Origin: Cyanobacteria bacterium UBA3301
GTDB taxonomy: Bacteria; Cyanobacteriota; Vampirovibrionia; Gastranaerophilales; Gastranaerophilaceae
Assembly: GCA_002361485.1 (NCBI GenBank)
Contig: DESZ01000003.1
Span: 1-57,828 of the forward strand
DNA: 57,828 nt
Direction of reading: 5' to 3'
Under the pieces are notes generated by a model. The model saw only the letters and a list, made by a program, of their open reading frames with translations, had not been told where the DNA came from and made no database searches. The stretch's first letter is position 1, and every line of letters begins with the position of its first letter. A program made the translations under genes and the position numbers. Below are positions 1-8,039 of this stretch, one piece after another.

Positions 1-1
1 C

Positions 2-37
2 TCAGCTGGTAAAAAATTCAAAGAATTAGTAAAATAG
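2..37 (+). CDS. C-terminal end of a probable HU-family DNA-binding protein (partial)
   Basis: The only open frame running in from the left edge reads SAGKKFKELVK and stops with TAG at 35-37. HU/IHF-type histone-like proteins commonly end in a similar 'PAF-x-AGK-x-x-K-x-x-V' tail, so this is probably the last 11 residues of an HU-like nucleoid protein. The gene starts outside the window, so length and domain content cannot be checked. A Rho-independent terminator follows about 25 bases later, which supports a real gene end here. The HU identity is an inference from the short tail. Confidence 0.5.
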   Translation, partial: SAGKKFKELVK

Positions 38-61
38 TTTTTTGAGATTTAAAAGATATAA

Positions 62-104
62 AAACAGATGTCATTCGTAATAACGGGTGGCATCTGTTTT
101 TTTA
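62..104 (+). terminator. Rho-independent terminator after the HU-like gene
   Basis: ACAGATGTCA and TGGCATCTGT pair as a 10-bp stem with one G-T position, followed by a run of seven T. It closes the gene entering from the left and separates it from the prepilin promoter. Confidence 0.8.
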
Positions 105-111
105 TTACAAA

Positions 112-140
112 TTGCTCACAAGAATAAAACATGGTATTAT
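112..140 (+). promoter_or_regulatory. Sigma-70-type promoter of the prepilin pair
   Basis: TTGCTC (112-117) and TATTAT (135-140) are separated by exactly 17 bases. The predicted start site near 147 leaves a short leader with the ribosome site GGAGAG before the ATG at 165. Confidence 0.65.
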
Positions 141-164
141 GAGTAACAAATAGGAGAGAATATT

Positions 165-872
165 ATGTTTTATAAGAATAACAAAAGAAAGAAAGCATTT
201 ACTTTAGCTGAAGTTTTAATCACATTAAGTATCATCGGGGTTATTGCAGCTATGACCATACCGACTTTAGTCCTGAATTACCAAAGAAATATTACTGAAA
301 CAAGAATGAAAGCTTTTTATTCCAATATGACTCAAGCAGTCGGGCAATGGCTTGCCGAAGAACACATGGAACCAAAAGATGTATATTTCCAAAATATGGG
401 CAGCTCTGATAATTTTGTAACATGGTGGAATAATAATATCGGGAAACATTTAACTGTTTCAAATGTTGAAGCAATAGCAAAAGTCGGAAGTTTTCCGGCT
501 ATTAGATTGACCATGCTTGACGGCTCGGCTGCTAATGTATATATAAACAATCCGAACAATAAAAGTGCAGCAATGCATTTTTTCTGGTATGCCGAACGAA
601 GATTTTGCCCAGAAAGATTTGAAAATGCTGTTGACGGAAGACGAGCTTTCCTTTTTACACTTCATAGTGGGAATTATTCTAATGAAAATTTACCTAATAA
701 AGGAGAAAACTATAAAGGACGATTTATTACATCAATGGTTTCAACACAAGCACAATCAAGAGAAGCTTTACTGCAAGATTGCGGAGGTTCTATTGCAAAC
801 GGGCGCTATGGCTGCACACGTTTGATTGAAGTTGACGGCTGGAAGATAAAAAGCGACTATCCGTGGTTTTAA
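165..872 (+). CDS. Type IV pilin-like / type II secretion pseudopilin-like protein, copy 1
   Basis: 235 residues. The N-terminus has a short basic leader (KKKA) and then FTLAEVLITLSIIGVIAAM, the class III signal of type IV prepilins and pseudopilins: Phe at +1, Glu at +5 and a hydrophobic helix of about 20 residues. The residue before the cleavage point is Ala, not the classic Gly. The rest should be a globular periplasmic or surface domain with several cysteines and a WKIKSDYPWF C-terminus. GGAGAG stands before the ATG. It is the first of two tandem paralogues (next at 901). No pilus assembly gene lies next to it; a degenerate GspE-like gene is about 10 kb away. Whether it is a major pilin, a minor pilin or a pseudopilin cannot be said. 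Confidence 0.85.
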   Translation: MFYKNNKRKKAFTLAEVLITLSIIGVIAAMTIPTLVLNYQRNITETRMKAFYSNMTQAVGQWLAEEHMEPKDVYFQNMGSSDNFVTWWNNNIGKHLTVSNVEAIAKVGSFPAIRLTMLDGSAANVYINNPNNKSAAMHFFWYAERRFCPERFENAVDGRRAFLFTLHSGNYSNENLPNKGENYKGRFITSMVSTQAQSREALLQDCGGSIANGRYGCTRLIEVDGWKIKSDYPWF

Positions 873-900
873 CAAATAATATTTTTAGAGGAGAAAAATA

Positions 901-1587
901 ATGTTTTTAAAAAATAACAAAAAAAAGAAAGCATTTACTTTAGCTGAAGTTTTAATCACATTAAGTATCATCGGGGTTATTGCCGCAATGACTATACCGA
1001 CTTTAGTTCTGAATTATCAAAGAAATATTACCGAAACAAGAATAAAAGCTTTTTATTCAAATATGACTCAAGCTGTCGGTCAATGGCTTGCAGAAGAACA
1101 CATGGAACCAAAAGATGTATATTTTCAAAATGTTACTACAACGCCCCAATTTATAACATGGTGGAACAATAATATCGGAAAACATTTAACTGTTTCTAAT
1201 ATTGAAAGTTTTGGACAAGAAGGACAACACCCTGCGATAAGAATAACTATGTTAGACGGCTCAGCCGCTAATGTTTCCATAAATAACCCCGGCACTACAG
1301 AAAATGCAATGCATTTTTACTGGTGCGCAGAGCGTAGATTTTGCGATGAACTAATTGGCAATGGAGTGGACGGAAGACGCACATTCCTTTTTACAATAGA
1401 ACCGGGTAATAAAAATCATGCAGGAGCAGGACGTTTCCAGACATCTTATTATACACTATCTCATACTTTAACCAGAGACCAATTATTGGAAAACTGCAGC
1501 CATAAAAAACTAACCGATCGTTATCACTGCGCACGTTTGATTGAAGTTGACGGCTGGAAGATAAAAAGCGACTATCCTTGGTTCTAA
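901..1587 (+). CDS. Type IV pilin-like / pseudopilin-like protein, copy 2
   Basis: 228 residues. It is a tandem duplicate of the gene at 165, 28 bases downstream, with GGAG before its ATG. The prepilin N-helix and about the first 65 residues are almost identical to copy 1 at protein and DNA level. The centre, about residues 75-205, has diverged, and the last 19 codons are again nearly identical. Conserved islands inside the centre include WWNNNIGKHLTVSN, MLDGSAANV and VDGRR. The pair probably forms one operon from the promoter at 112-140 and ends at the hairpin at 1609. The function is presumed to be a pilus or secretion pseudopilus subunit. Confidence 0.85.
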   Translation: MFLKNNKKKKAFTLAEVLITLSIIGVIAAMTIPTLVLNYQRNITETRIKAFYSNMTQAVGQWLAEEHMEPKDVYFQNVTTTPQFITWWNNNIGKHLTVSNIESFGQEGQHPAIRITMLDGSAANVSINNPGTTENAMHFYWCAERRFCDELIGNGVDGRRTFLFTIEPGNKNHAGAGRFQTSYYTLSHTLTRDQLLENCSHKKLTDRYHCARLIEVDGWKIKSDYPWF

Positions 1588-1608
1588 GAAATGATTAGTA
1601 TTGTTTTT

Positions 1609-1646
1609 AGAGTAAAAGTCGGCGCGAATGCGCCGACTTTTACTCT
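1609..1646. terminator. Strong inverted repeat, probable terminator after the prepilin pair
   Basis: A perfect 16-bp stem: AGAGTAAAAGTCGGCG (1609-1624) with CGCCGACTTTTACTCT (1631-1646) and a six-base loop. The GC-rich core is flanked by AAAA and TTTT, which fits an intrinsic terminator. The stem continues past the T tract, which is less usual. Confidence 0.65.
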
Positions 1647-1691
1647 AAGTTATATATTTCACACTCACTTACTTCTCGCATTTCTTTTTTG

Positions 1692-1700
1692 TGCTAGAAT
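1692..1700 (+). promoter_or_regulatory. Extended -10 promoter of gatB
   Basis: TGC-TAGAAT is an extended -10 box. No convincing -35 lies 16-18 bases upstream. It fires toward gatB with a leader of about 20 nt carrying AAGGAG. Confidence 0.5.
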
Positions 1701-1725
1701 AAAAACAATAGACAAGGAGAGAAAA

Positions 1726-3180
1726 ATGGTAGAACAAGAATTAAGAGATAAATACGAAGTAGTCATAGGTCTGGAAGTCCACGCACAGTTAAAGACCAAT
1801 TCAAAGATATTTGCGCCCGACAAAAACGAGTTCGGACAGGAACCAAACAGCTTAACAAGTCCGATTACTTTAGGCATGCCGGGGGTATTACCTGTATTGA
1901 ACAAAGAAGTGGTTAATATGGGTATTTTGACAGGTTTGGCATTGAATTGTGAAATTCCTTCACGCTGTAAATTTGACAGAAAACAATATTTTTATCCTGA
2001 TTTACCGAAAGGCTATCAGATTTCTCAATATGACGAGCCTATATGCGTAAACGGGCATATCGATATAAACGGTAAAAGAATAGGAATTACCCGCGCACAT
2101 CTGGAAGAAGATGCAGGGAAACTTGTTCATGCCGGTGCAAACGGATTGGCCGGATCTTTGTATTCTTTAGTCGATTTAAACAGAGCGGGCACACCGTTGT
2201 TGGAAATAGTATCCGAACCTGATATGAGAAGCCCTCAAGAAGCAAGAGCATATATGGAAGAACTTCGTGATATTGTTCGATATGCAGGAGTTTGTGACGG
2301 CAATTTGGAAGAAGGCTCGATGAGATGTGATGCTAACATTTCAATTATGCCTAAAGGTTCAAAAGAGTTCGGCACAAGAGCAGAAATCAAAAACATCAAT
2401 TCTTTCTCCGCATTGGAAAGAGCCTTGGAATACGAAATCGACAGACAAATAGAAATTGTTGAAGAAGGTGGCGAAGTTGTTCAGGAAACAAGACTTTGGA
2501 ATGATGATACCCGCGAAACGAAATCCATGAGAAGTAAAGAAGATGCAAACGACTATCGTTATTTCCCAGAACCTGATTTAATGCCGTTAGAAATTTCAAG
2601 AGAATGGGTTGAAAAAATTCGAGCAACCATGCCTGAACTTCCTGCCCAAAAACGTGAAAGATACCAAAGTTTGGGATTAAGCGAATATGATGCTCGTATT
2701 CTTGTTGAACAAATGCCATTAGCACTATTCTTTGATAAAGTTATCGAGCTTGGCGCAAACCCTAAAACAGCGGTTAATTTTATGATGGGTGAAATTTCGG
2801 CGTATTTAAAAGAAAATCACGTTGAAATTACGGAAACCAAATTAACTCCTGAAAATCTAGCAGAGTTAATCAATATGATTGAAAAAGGAACTATTTCAAA
2901 TAACATCGGTAAACAAATTCTTGTAGAAGATATGATTACCAATGGAGCAAAAGCTTCTGAAATTGTTGAGAAAAAAGGTTTAAGCCAAATTTCTGATGAA
3001 GGTGCAATCAAAGAAATCGTTCAAAAAATTGTTGAAGCTAACCCTCAACAGGTCGAAGCATACAGAAACGGTAAAACAAACTTGTTAGGCTTCTTTGTCG
3101 GACAGGTAATGAAAGAAACCAAAGGCAGAGCTAACCCTCAAACAGTTAACAAATTTGTCAGAGAATTTTTAGAAGGATAA
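1726..3180 (+). CDS. gatB: Aspartyl/glutamyl-tRNA(Asn/Gln) amidotransferase subunit B
   Basis: 484 residues, the usual GatB length. GatB is the kinase/amidotransferase subunit of cytosolic GatCAB, which converts Glu-tRNA(Gln), and in many bacteria Asp-tRNA(Asn), to the amide form using ammonia released by GatA. The N-terminal EVVIGLEVHAQLKT, the catalytic cradle with DLNRAGTPLLEIVSEPD and the C-terminal YqeY-like tail ending near GRANPQTVNKFVREFL are all present. The frame is open upstream to 1591, but AAGGAG before the ATG at 1726 and the family N-terminus decide this start. GatA and GatC are not in the window. Confidence 0.97.
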   Translation: MVEQELRDKYEVVIGLEVHAQLKTNSKIFAPDKNEFGQEPNSLTSPITLGMPGVLPVLNKEVVNMGILTGLALNCEIPSRCKFDRKQYFYPDLPKGYQISQYDEPICVNGHIDINGKRIGITRAHLEEDAGKLVHAGANGLAGSLYSLVDLNRAGTPLLEIVSEPDMRSPQEARAYMEELRDIVRYAGVCDGNLEEGSMRCDANISIMPKGSKEFGTRAEIKNINSFSALERALEYEIDRQIEIVEEGGEVVQETRLWNDDTRETKSMRSKEDANDYRYFPEPDLMPLEISREWVEKIRATMPELPAQKRERYQSLGLSEYDARILVEQMPLALFFDKVIELGANPKTAVNFMMGEISAYLKENHVEITETKLTPENLAELINMIEKGTISNNIGKQILVEDMITNGAKASEIVEKKGLSQISDEGAIKEIVQKIVEANPQQVEAYRNGKTNLLGFFVGQVMKETKGRANPQTVNKFVREFLEG

Positions 3181-3235
3181 TTTTGCTCGGAATTTGTGTA
3201 ATAAACCGAACAAACTTGTTATTTTAAGGCGGATA

Positions 3236-4297
3236 ATGTTATTTTTTAAACGCAAAAAAACATCAATGGAAAAAGAAATATTTGAACAAAACAAAATTGT
3301 TCAAGATATTTTGGATGCTTATATTTGGGATAATAAAAATATCAATATAGAAATTCCCGAAAATATAAACCGTGTAATAATAGTAGCAAGCGGTTCATCC
3401 TATCATTGCGCAAGATTTGCCGCAGATTTATTCGGTTCAGTTGCGCATATTGAAGCGAGTGCAGTTTATTCAAGCGAATTTTTGTTAAAAACCAAAATAG
3501 CCGATGCTCAGGATTTGTTATATATTTTTATTACTCAATCGGGTGAAACAACAGATACAAACAAAGCATTAGAAATCGCAAAATCAGCAGGCGTAAAGAC
3601 CCTGTGCATAACAAATAAAGAGAATTCTACAATTTGGAATGCTGCCGATTATAAAATTGCCTGCCATGCAGGAATTGAACAGAGTATAGCGGCAACCAAA
3701 TCGCTGACTTCTCAATTGTTATGTTCAACTATTTTGGTTTTAAAATTTGCACAAAATAAAAATATCGAAGTATCAGATATCATACGGGATTTAAACGATA
3801 TACCATCCGTTATTATTCAGGCATACGGACTTCAATCAAAAATAAAACATGTTGCAAAATTTTTATCAAAACATAAAAGTATTGTAATAACCGCAGACGG
3901 AATAAGTTATGCACTGGCAAAAGAAGCTTCCCTAAAAATTAAAGAAACGTCTTATATAAATACTTCATCATATATTTTAGGGGAATTTATGCATGGACAT
4001 GTCGCAATTTTGAACAATCACCGCGGTGCACTTATGTATATTTCAAATAAAGATTTAACAAATACTGCGATAAATAATTTAAACAAAATAAAAGAAAATT
4101 ATAACCCTGCGATATGCGTTATCGGAAATCGTACCAATCAAGTTAAAACAGCGTACAATTTGGATATTGATTGCCAAAAGCCATTAATAAAAACTTTTGG
4201 CTTGTTAGTTGTTATACAGATGCTGGCTTTAGAAATTGCACTAAAACTCCGCCGTAATGTCGACAAACCGCACGGGCTTAATAAAGTCGTAAAATAA
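3236..4297 (+). CDS. Double SIS-domain protein, GlmS isomerase-domain-like (AgaS/FrlB-type)
   Basis: 353 residues with two SIS domains and no N-terminal glutaminase domain. Conserved pieces match the isomerase half of glucosamine-6-phosphate synthase: SGSSYH, the phosphate-binding TQSGETTDT, AATKSLTSQ, the KETSYI region and EFMHGHVAI with the His of the sugar-opening site. It ends with DKPHGLNKVVK. Such stand-alone proteins act as amino-sugar-phosphate isomerases, deaminases or deglycases, and the exact substrate cannot be told. AAGGCGG five bases before the ATG at 3236 sets the start; an upstream TTG at 3194 has no such site. An SDR gene follows after nine bases, so they are probably cotranscribed. 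Confidence 0.8.
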   Translation: MLFFKRKKTSMEKEIFEQNKIVQDILDAYIWDNKNINIEIPENINRVIIVASGSSYHCARFAADLFGSVAHIEASAVYSSEFLLKTKIADAQDLLYIFITQSGETTDTNKALEIAKSAGVKTLCITNKENSTIWNAADYKIACHAGIEQSIAATKSLTSQLLCSTILVLKFAQNKNIEVSDIIRDLNDIPSVIIQAYGLQSKIKHVAKFLSKHKSIVITADGISYALAKEASLKIKETSYINTSSYILGEFMHGHVAILNNHRGALMYISNKDLTNTAINNLNKIKENYNPAICVIGNRTNQVKTAYNLDIDCQKPLIKTFGLLVVIQMLALEIALKLRRNVDKPHGLNKVVK

Positions 4298-4306
4298 AAG
4301 GGCAAT

Positions 4307-5122
4307 ATGCGTAAAATTTATGTAATAACAGGTTCAACATCAGGCATCGGGGAAGAATTGGTTAAAACCTTCTCACAAAATGGCGAAAATCTCGTTTTTG
4401 CAGGGTATAGAAACGCCCAAAAACTTCCTCAAAATTCACTTAAAAATATCGTATATTTTTATATTGATATGATGAATGAAACCTCAATTATTGAAGCTTC
4501 TAACTTTATCAAAACTAAAACAAATAAAATAGATACCTTGATAAATGTTGCAGGGAATGTTGTTGCAGGACCGATAGAAAAAATTAATGTCGGCAGATTA
4601 AGAGAACAATTTGAAGTAAATACATTTTCTCACATTTTATTTACTCAAAATCTTGTCGAAACATTAAATGGCGGAAGAATTATAAATATAAGTTCCGAAT
4701 CAAGTTACGGGCATTTCCCGTTTATCAGTCCGTACTGTGCTTCAAAAAGAGCTTTAGATATCTTTTTTAACGCTTTTTCAATAGAAAATCACAAAAATAT
4801 AAAAGTCATTTCCGTAAAACCCGGAGTAATAAAAACTCCAATTTGGAAAAAATCCGTTCAGTCTAATTTAGAATTTTTAGAAGGATGTGAAGAATATAAA
4901 AAAGAGCTTGAATTCATAAAAAATAATGCGCTAAAAAATACAAACAAAGGACTTTGCACAGAAGAAGTCGCACAATTAATAAAAAAAATTGACAGCTTGA
5001 AAAATCCCAAAAGTACATATACCATTGGTAGAGATGCAAAATTTGCTCAATTTTTGTCGATATTACCGCAAGATTTAACGAATAAAATAATAAAATTCGG
5101 TATGAAATGCCGAATAAAATAA
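4307..5122 (+). CDS. Short-chain dehydrogenase/reductase (SDR) family oxidoreductase
   Basis: 271 residues, a classical SDR. The Rossmann motif TGSTSGIG lies at about residues 8-15, the NVAG motif (for NNAG) near 82, the catalytic Ser in NISSESS and the YCASK motif (YxxxK) near 145-149, followed by the KPGVIKTPIW substrate-lid start. All catalytic residues are present, so it should be an active NAD(P)-dependent oxidoreductase. The substrate is unknown. It lies nine bases after the SIS-domain gene, which hints at sugar or cell-envelope metabolism but is not proof. Confidence 0.85.
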   Translation: MRKIYVITGSTSGIGEELVKTFSQNGENLVFAGYRNAQKLPQNSLKNIVYFYIDMMNETSIIEASNFIKTKTNKIDTLINVAGNVVAGPIEKINVGRLREQFEVNTFSHILFTQNLVETLNGGRIINISSESSYGHFPFISPYCASKRALDIFFNAFSIENHKNIKVISVKPGVIKTPIWKKSVQSNLEFLEGCEEYKKELEFIKNNALKNTNKGLCTEEVAQLIKKIDSLKNPKSTYTIGRDAKFAQFLSILPQDLTNKIIKFGMKCRIK

Positions 5123-5138
5123 TTTTAAAAAATTCCTG

Positions 5139-5147
5139 TGGTATAAT
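5139..5147 (+). promoter_or_regulatory. Extended -10 promoter very close to the TPR gene start
   Basis: TGG-TATAAT is an extended -10 with a perfect hexamer at 5142-5147. The expected start site (about 5154) is only two or three bases before the ATG at 5157, so the mRNA would be nearly leaderless. Confidence 0.6.
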
Positions 5148-5156
5148 AGGGTTATT

Positions 5157-6929
5157 ATGAAAGAAAAAGAGATTGATAAAATATATGCGCTTATTGAGAG
5201 CGGAGAATACGCAAAGTCTTTGGAATTAATCCAAAAAATACTGGAAAAAGATGAAAAAGATATTGATGCAAAAAAGCTTTTAGCTTTGTGTGAAGTGAAT
5301 TTAGAGCATTTTCAGGAAGCAAAAGTTATCTTGGAAGATATTATCAAATATTTGCAGGATGATGCAATTTGCTGGTATTATTTAGGATGCTGTTATGATA
5401 ATTTAGGCGAGCTTGTTGAAGCTAAACACGCTTATAATACTGTCATAAAATTGCGCCCTGAATATGTTGATGTATATAAAAGTATGGCAATTGTTCACAT
5501 TAAATCTGACGAACCGCAAAAGGCGATGGAATACGTAGAACAAGGGCTTAAATATTCACAGGATGATGATTATGCGTTTTATTATATTGCAGGCACCGCC
5601 TGCATGGCTGCACAAAATTTTGAAGAAAGTATAAAATATATAGAAAAAGCCATCGAATTAAGTCCTGATAATGTTCAATTATACAACAATTTAGGTACGG
5701 CATATTTGACAACAGGCAAACTTGATAAGGCTTTAGAGACATATAAAAAATCTATTGAATTGGATGACAATGATTCTTTGGCATATTTCAATATAGCATC
5801 AATTCTTCAGATGCAGGAAAATCATAAAGAGGCTTGCGAATATTTTGCCAAGGCACATGAAAAAGAGCCTGAAGATGACAGCTATATTATTGCTTGGGCA
5901 ATTTCAGAAGTCAGATGCGGAGATATTAAGGGGGCAACAGAACATTATAAATATTTATCTGCTGCATATCCGCAAAAAACAACATACAAATACAACCTTG
6001 CATGTTGTTTGCAAGCTTTGGGTGAATACGAATCTGCTATATCTATTTTAAATCAGCTTATTGTATTGAAGCCTAAATCAATTGAAGTAATGAAAAAACT
6101 TGCAACAATATATATGGCAATCGGTCAGGTTGCAAATGCAAAAGAAATCTATGAAAGAATCGTTCGTCAAGGGGTTACATCTTTTATGCCATATTATGAA
6201 TTGGCACTATTATGCGTAAAAACAGGCGATACCGACAGAGCAGAACAGATGCTTAAAAAAGTTACCAAACTAAAGCCTGATTTTGCGCCTGCTCATAAAG
6301 ATCTAGGGGTAATATATTTGAATAAACGCTTGTTTGATTATGCAAAAACTGAATTTGAGGATGCGTATAATTATGCTCCTGACGATTACAAAATTGTACT
6401 TGAATATGCAAATTATTGCCATGCAACTTCAGACTTCAAAAAAGCCGATGAATATTATCAAAGAGCTTTGGAATTAAATCCTCACAGTGCTCAAGCGCTT
6501 GCTTTTTCGGCATTAAATAAAACCCATCTTAAAGAAATCGATACAGCAGTGGGACAAATAGAACACGCCTTAGAACATGTTCAACCGTCGCCGTTTTTGT
6601 TTTATATTGCAGGCAGAATTTATTTCTTGGCAGAAGATTTTGAGAAATCAAAAACAATGCTTATTAAAGCTTATGAAATGGAAAAAATGCCTGATGTACA
6701 AAATTTGTTGGGACTTTGTTATTTTGAATTAGGTGATTACAATCAAGCTATAACGATTTTTGAAAATATGCTTGAAAAAACTCCGCTAAATGTGAATGTG
6801 TTGTTAAACGCGGCAAAAAGTTACCACAAATTAGGTGATAAAGATAAGGCATTGGAATATCTTGACAAAATAGTCGATACTTTCCCTGATTGCGAAGAAG
6901 CACAGGAAATGATTCGAGAAATATCCTAA
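5157..6929 (+). CDS. Large tetratricopeptide-repeat protein
   Basis: 590 residues built almost wholly of TPR units from about residue 5 to the end, with repeats such as YYLGCCYDNLGELVEAKHAY and YNNLGTAYLTTGKLDKALET. There is no signal peptide or membrane segment, so it is likely a cytosolic scaffold. TPR arrays bind partner proteins and no enzymatic domain is visible. The ATG has no clear ribosome site and sits just behind a strong extended -10. The window holds three other TPR proteins (25922, 48141, 55777). The partner and pathway are unknown. Confidence 0.85.
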   Translation: MKEKEIDKIYALIESGEYAKSLELIQKILEKDEKDIDAKKLLALCEVNLEHFQEAKVILEDIIKYLQDDAICWYYLGCCYDNLGELVEAKHAYNTVIKLRPEYVDVYKSMAIVHIKSDEPQKAMEYVEQGLKYSQDDDYAFYYIAGTACMAAQNFEESIKYIEKAIELSPDNVQLYNNLGTAYLTTGKLDKALETYKKSIELDDNDSLAYFNIASILQMQENHKEACEYFAKAHEKEPEDDSYIIAWAISEVRCGDIKGATEHYKYLSAAYPQKTTYKYNLACCLQALGEYESAISILNQLIVLKPKSIEVMKKLATIYMAIGQVANAKEIYERIVRQGVTSFMPYYELALLCVKTGDTDRAEQMLKKVTKLKPDFAPAHKDLGVIYLNKRLFDYAKTEFEDAYNYAPDDYKIVLEYANYCHATSDFKKADEYYQRALELNPHSAQALAFSALNKTHLKEIDTAVGQIEHALEHVQPSPFLFYIAGRIYFLAEDFEKSKTMLIKAYEMEKMPDVQNLLGLCYFELGDYNQAITIFENMLEKTPLNVNVLLNAAKSYHKLGDKDKALEYLDKIVDTFPDCEEAQEMIREIS

Positions 6930-6933
6930 CTGT

Positions 6934-6962
6934 TTGCAATTAATATTTGTCTGTATCATAAT
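6934..6962 (+). promoter_or_regulatory. Promoter of the radical SAM gene
   Basis: TTGCAA (6934-6939), 17-base spacer, CATAAT (6957-6962). AAGGA at 6973-6977 then serves the ATG at 6988. Confidence 0.55.
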
Positions 6963-6987
6963 ATCAGTATCGAAGGATATGTGTGAT

Positions 6988-7629
6988 ATGGCTAATATTT
7001 TAGTTTACAAATTAGACGGAAAAATTTATATAAATTTGACTAACAAATGTACAAACGATTGTATATTTTGTTTAAGAAAAGACAAGTCTAACGTAAAAGG
7101 TCAGGAATTATGGCTTGATAGTGAAGATTTTACGGCAAAGGATGTTATAGAACAGTTAAAAACAATAAAAAGCCAATCTTCCAATCTTCTATACATCCAA
7201 ACCTCCGAGATTATTTTCTGCGGATACGGCGAGCCTATGCTGAAATTAGATATTTTAAAAGAAGTTGCCCGATATATTAAAGAAAAATATCCGCAAACTA
7301 AAATTCGAGTCAACACTAACGGACACGCAAACTATGTATATAAACGCAATGTTGTACCGGAATTAAAAGGTTTAATTGATGAATTTTCGGTAAGCTTAAA
7401 CGGTGAAAATTCAAAAGAGTATGACGAACTTTCTCAACCCGTATTTGACAACGCTTATGAAGAAGTAAAAAATTTCATAAAAGCTTGTTCCGATGAAGGA
7501 ATAGATGTTGTTGCAAGTGTGGTTGAAGGATATAAAGGACGCCATATAAACCTTGAAAAATGTGAAAAAATTGCAGCCGATTTGGGTGCAAAGTTTAGAG
7601 TCAGAGAATGGATTCCAAACGGATACTAA
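6988..7629 (+). CDS. Radical SAM protein of the TatD-associated family
   Basis: 213 residues, a compact radical SAM enzyme. CTNDCIFC is the CxxxCxxC iron-sulfur motif, and CGYGEP is the SAM-binding GGE-like strand. The run YINLTNKCTN, RVNTNGHAN and a C-terminal FRVREWIPNGY resemble the small family often encoded beside or fused to tatD nucleases. No tatD gene lies in this window. The reaction is not known for this family. AAGGA ten bases upstream supports the ATG at 6988 over an in-frame ATG at 6979, which is too close to it. A small unknown gene follows after 19 bases. Confidence 0.8.
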   Translation: MANILVYKLDGKIYINLTNKCTNDCIFCLRKDKSNVKGQELWLDSEDFTAKDVIEQLKTIKSQSSNLLYIQTSEIIFCGYGEPMLKLDILKEVARYIKEKYPQTKIRVNTNGHANYVYKRNVVPELKGLIDEFSVSLNGENSKEYDELSQPVFDNAYEEVKNFIKACSDEGIDVVASVVEGYKGRHINLEKCEKIAADLGAKFRVREWIPNGY

Positions 7630-7648
7630 TAACAAAGAAGGAAAAGAA

Positions 7649-7990
7649 ATGAAAACACAAGCTATCTCAAATCAAAACTTTAATGGGAATCTAAAATATG
7701 TAAACAAGTATATTACGAGTGTATCCGGCGCTAATGCTGAAAAATATCTTTCAAATTTGGTCGGTAAAAGACAAGTACAAGATGCGATAAGAAAACTCGA
7801 AAGAGAAGATTTTGACCTTGTTGTCTCAAGAAACCCAGAAGACCCAAAATGGTTTGAAATAGCACCTGATTCAAATATTCAGCCAAAAAGCGTTGTATAT
7901 GTGTATGAAACTCTTATGAAATCATCATTCTCAGAAGCGGTAAGTACTGCCATAAAACAATATAAAGCTTTAATTACAAAGACAAAGTAA
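7649..7990 (+). CDS. Small conserved-looking protein of unknown function
   Basis: 113 residues, preceded by AAGGAAA, which sets the ATG at 7649 although the frame is open further upstream. No known domain is recognised. There is no signal peptide or membrane segment. The N-terminus has an 'NFNGN' element, loosely like the 'ISFGG' seen in the unknown at 12611. The rest is mixed alpha/beta with KRQVQDAIRKLEREDFD and a basic tail. It lies 19 bases after the radical SAM gene and may be cotranscribed, but nothing shows that it is a substrate peptide. Confidence 0.6.
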   Translation: MKTQAISNQNFNGNLKYVNKYITSVSGANAEKYLSNLVGKRQVQDAIRKLEREDFDLVVSRNPEDPKWFEIAPDSNIQPKSVVYVYETLMKSSFSEAVSTAIKQYKALITKTK

Positions 7991-8039
7991 TATATTTTTG
8001 TAATATAATAAAATTATAAAATAAGAAAGGATAAAAGAC

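Noticed and set aside
1609..1646. 16-bp inverted repeat as an operator for gatB
   Set aside because: The GC core with A and T tracts between two transcription units fits a terminator better, and it is about 45 bases before the gatB -10.
1591..1725. Longer gatB with 45 extra N-terminal residues
   Set aside because: The extension runs through a terminator hairpin and the promoter. The ATG at 1726 has AAGGAG and gives the family N-terminus.
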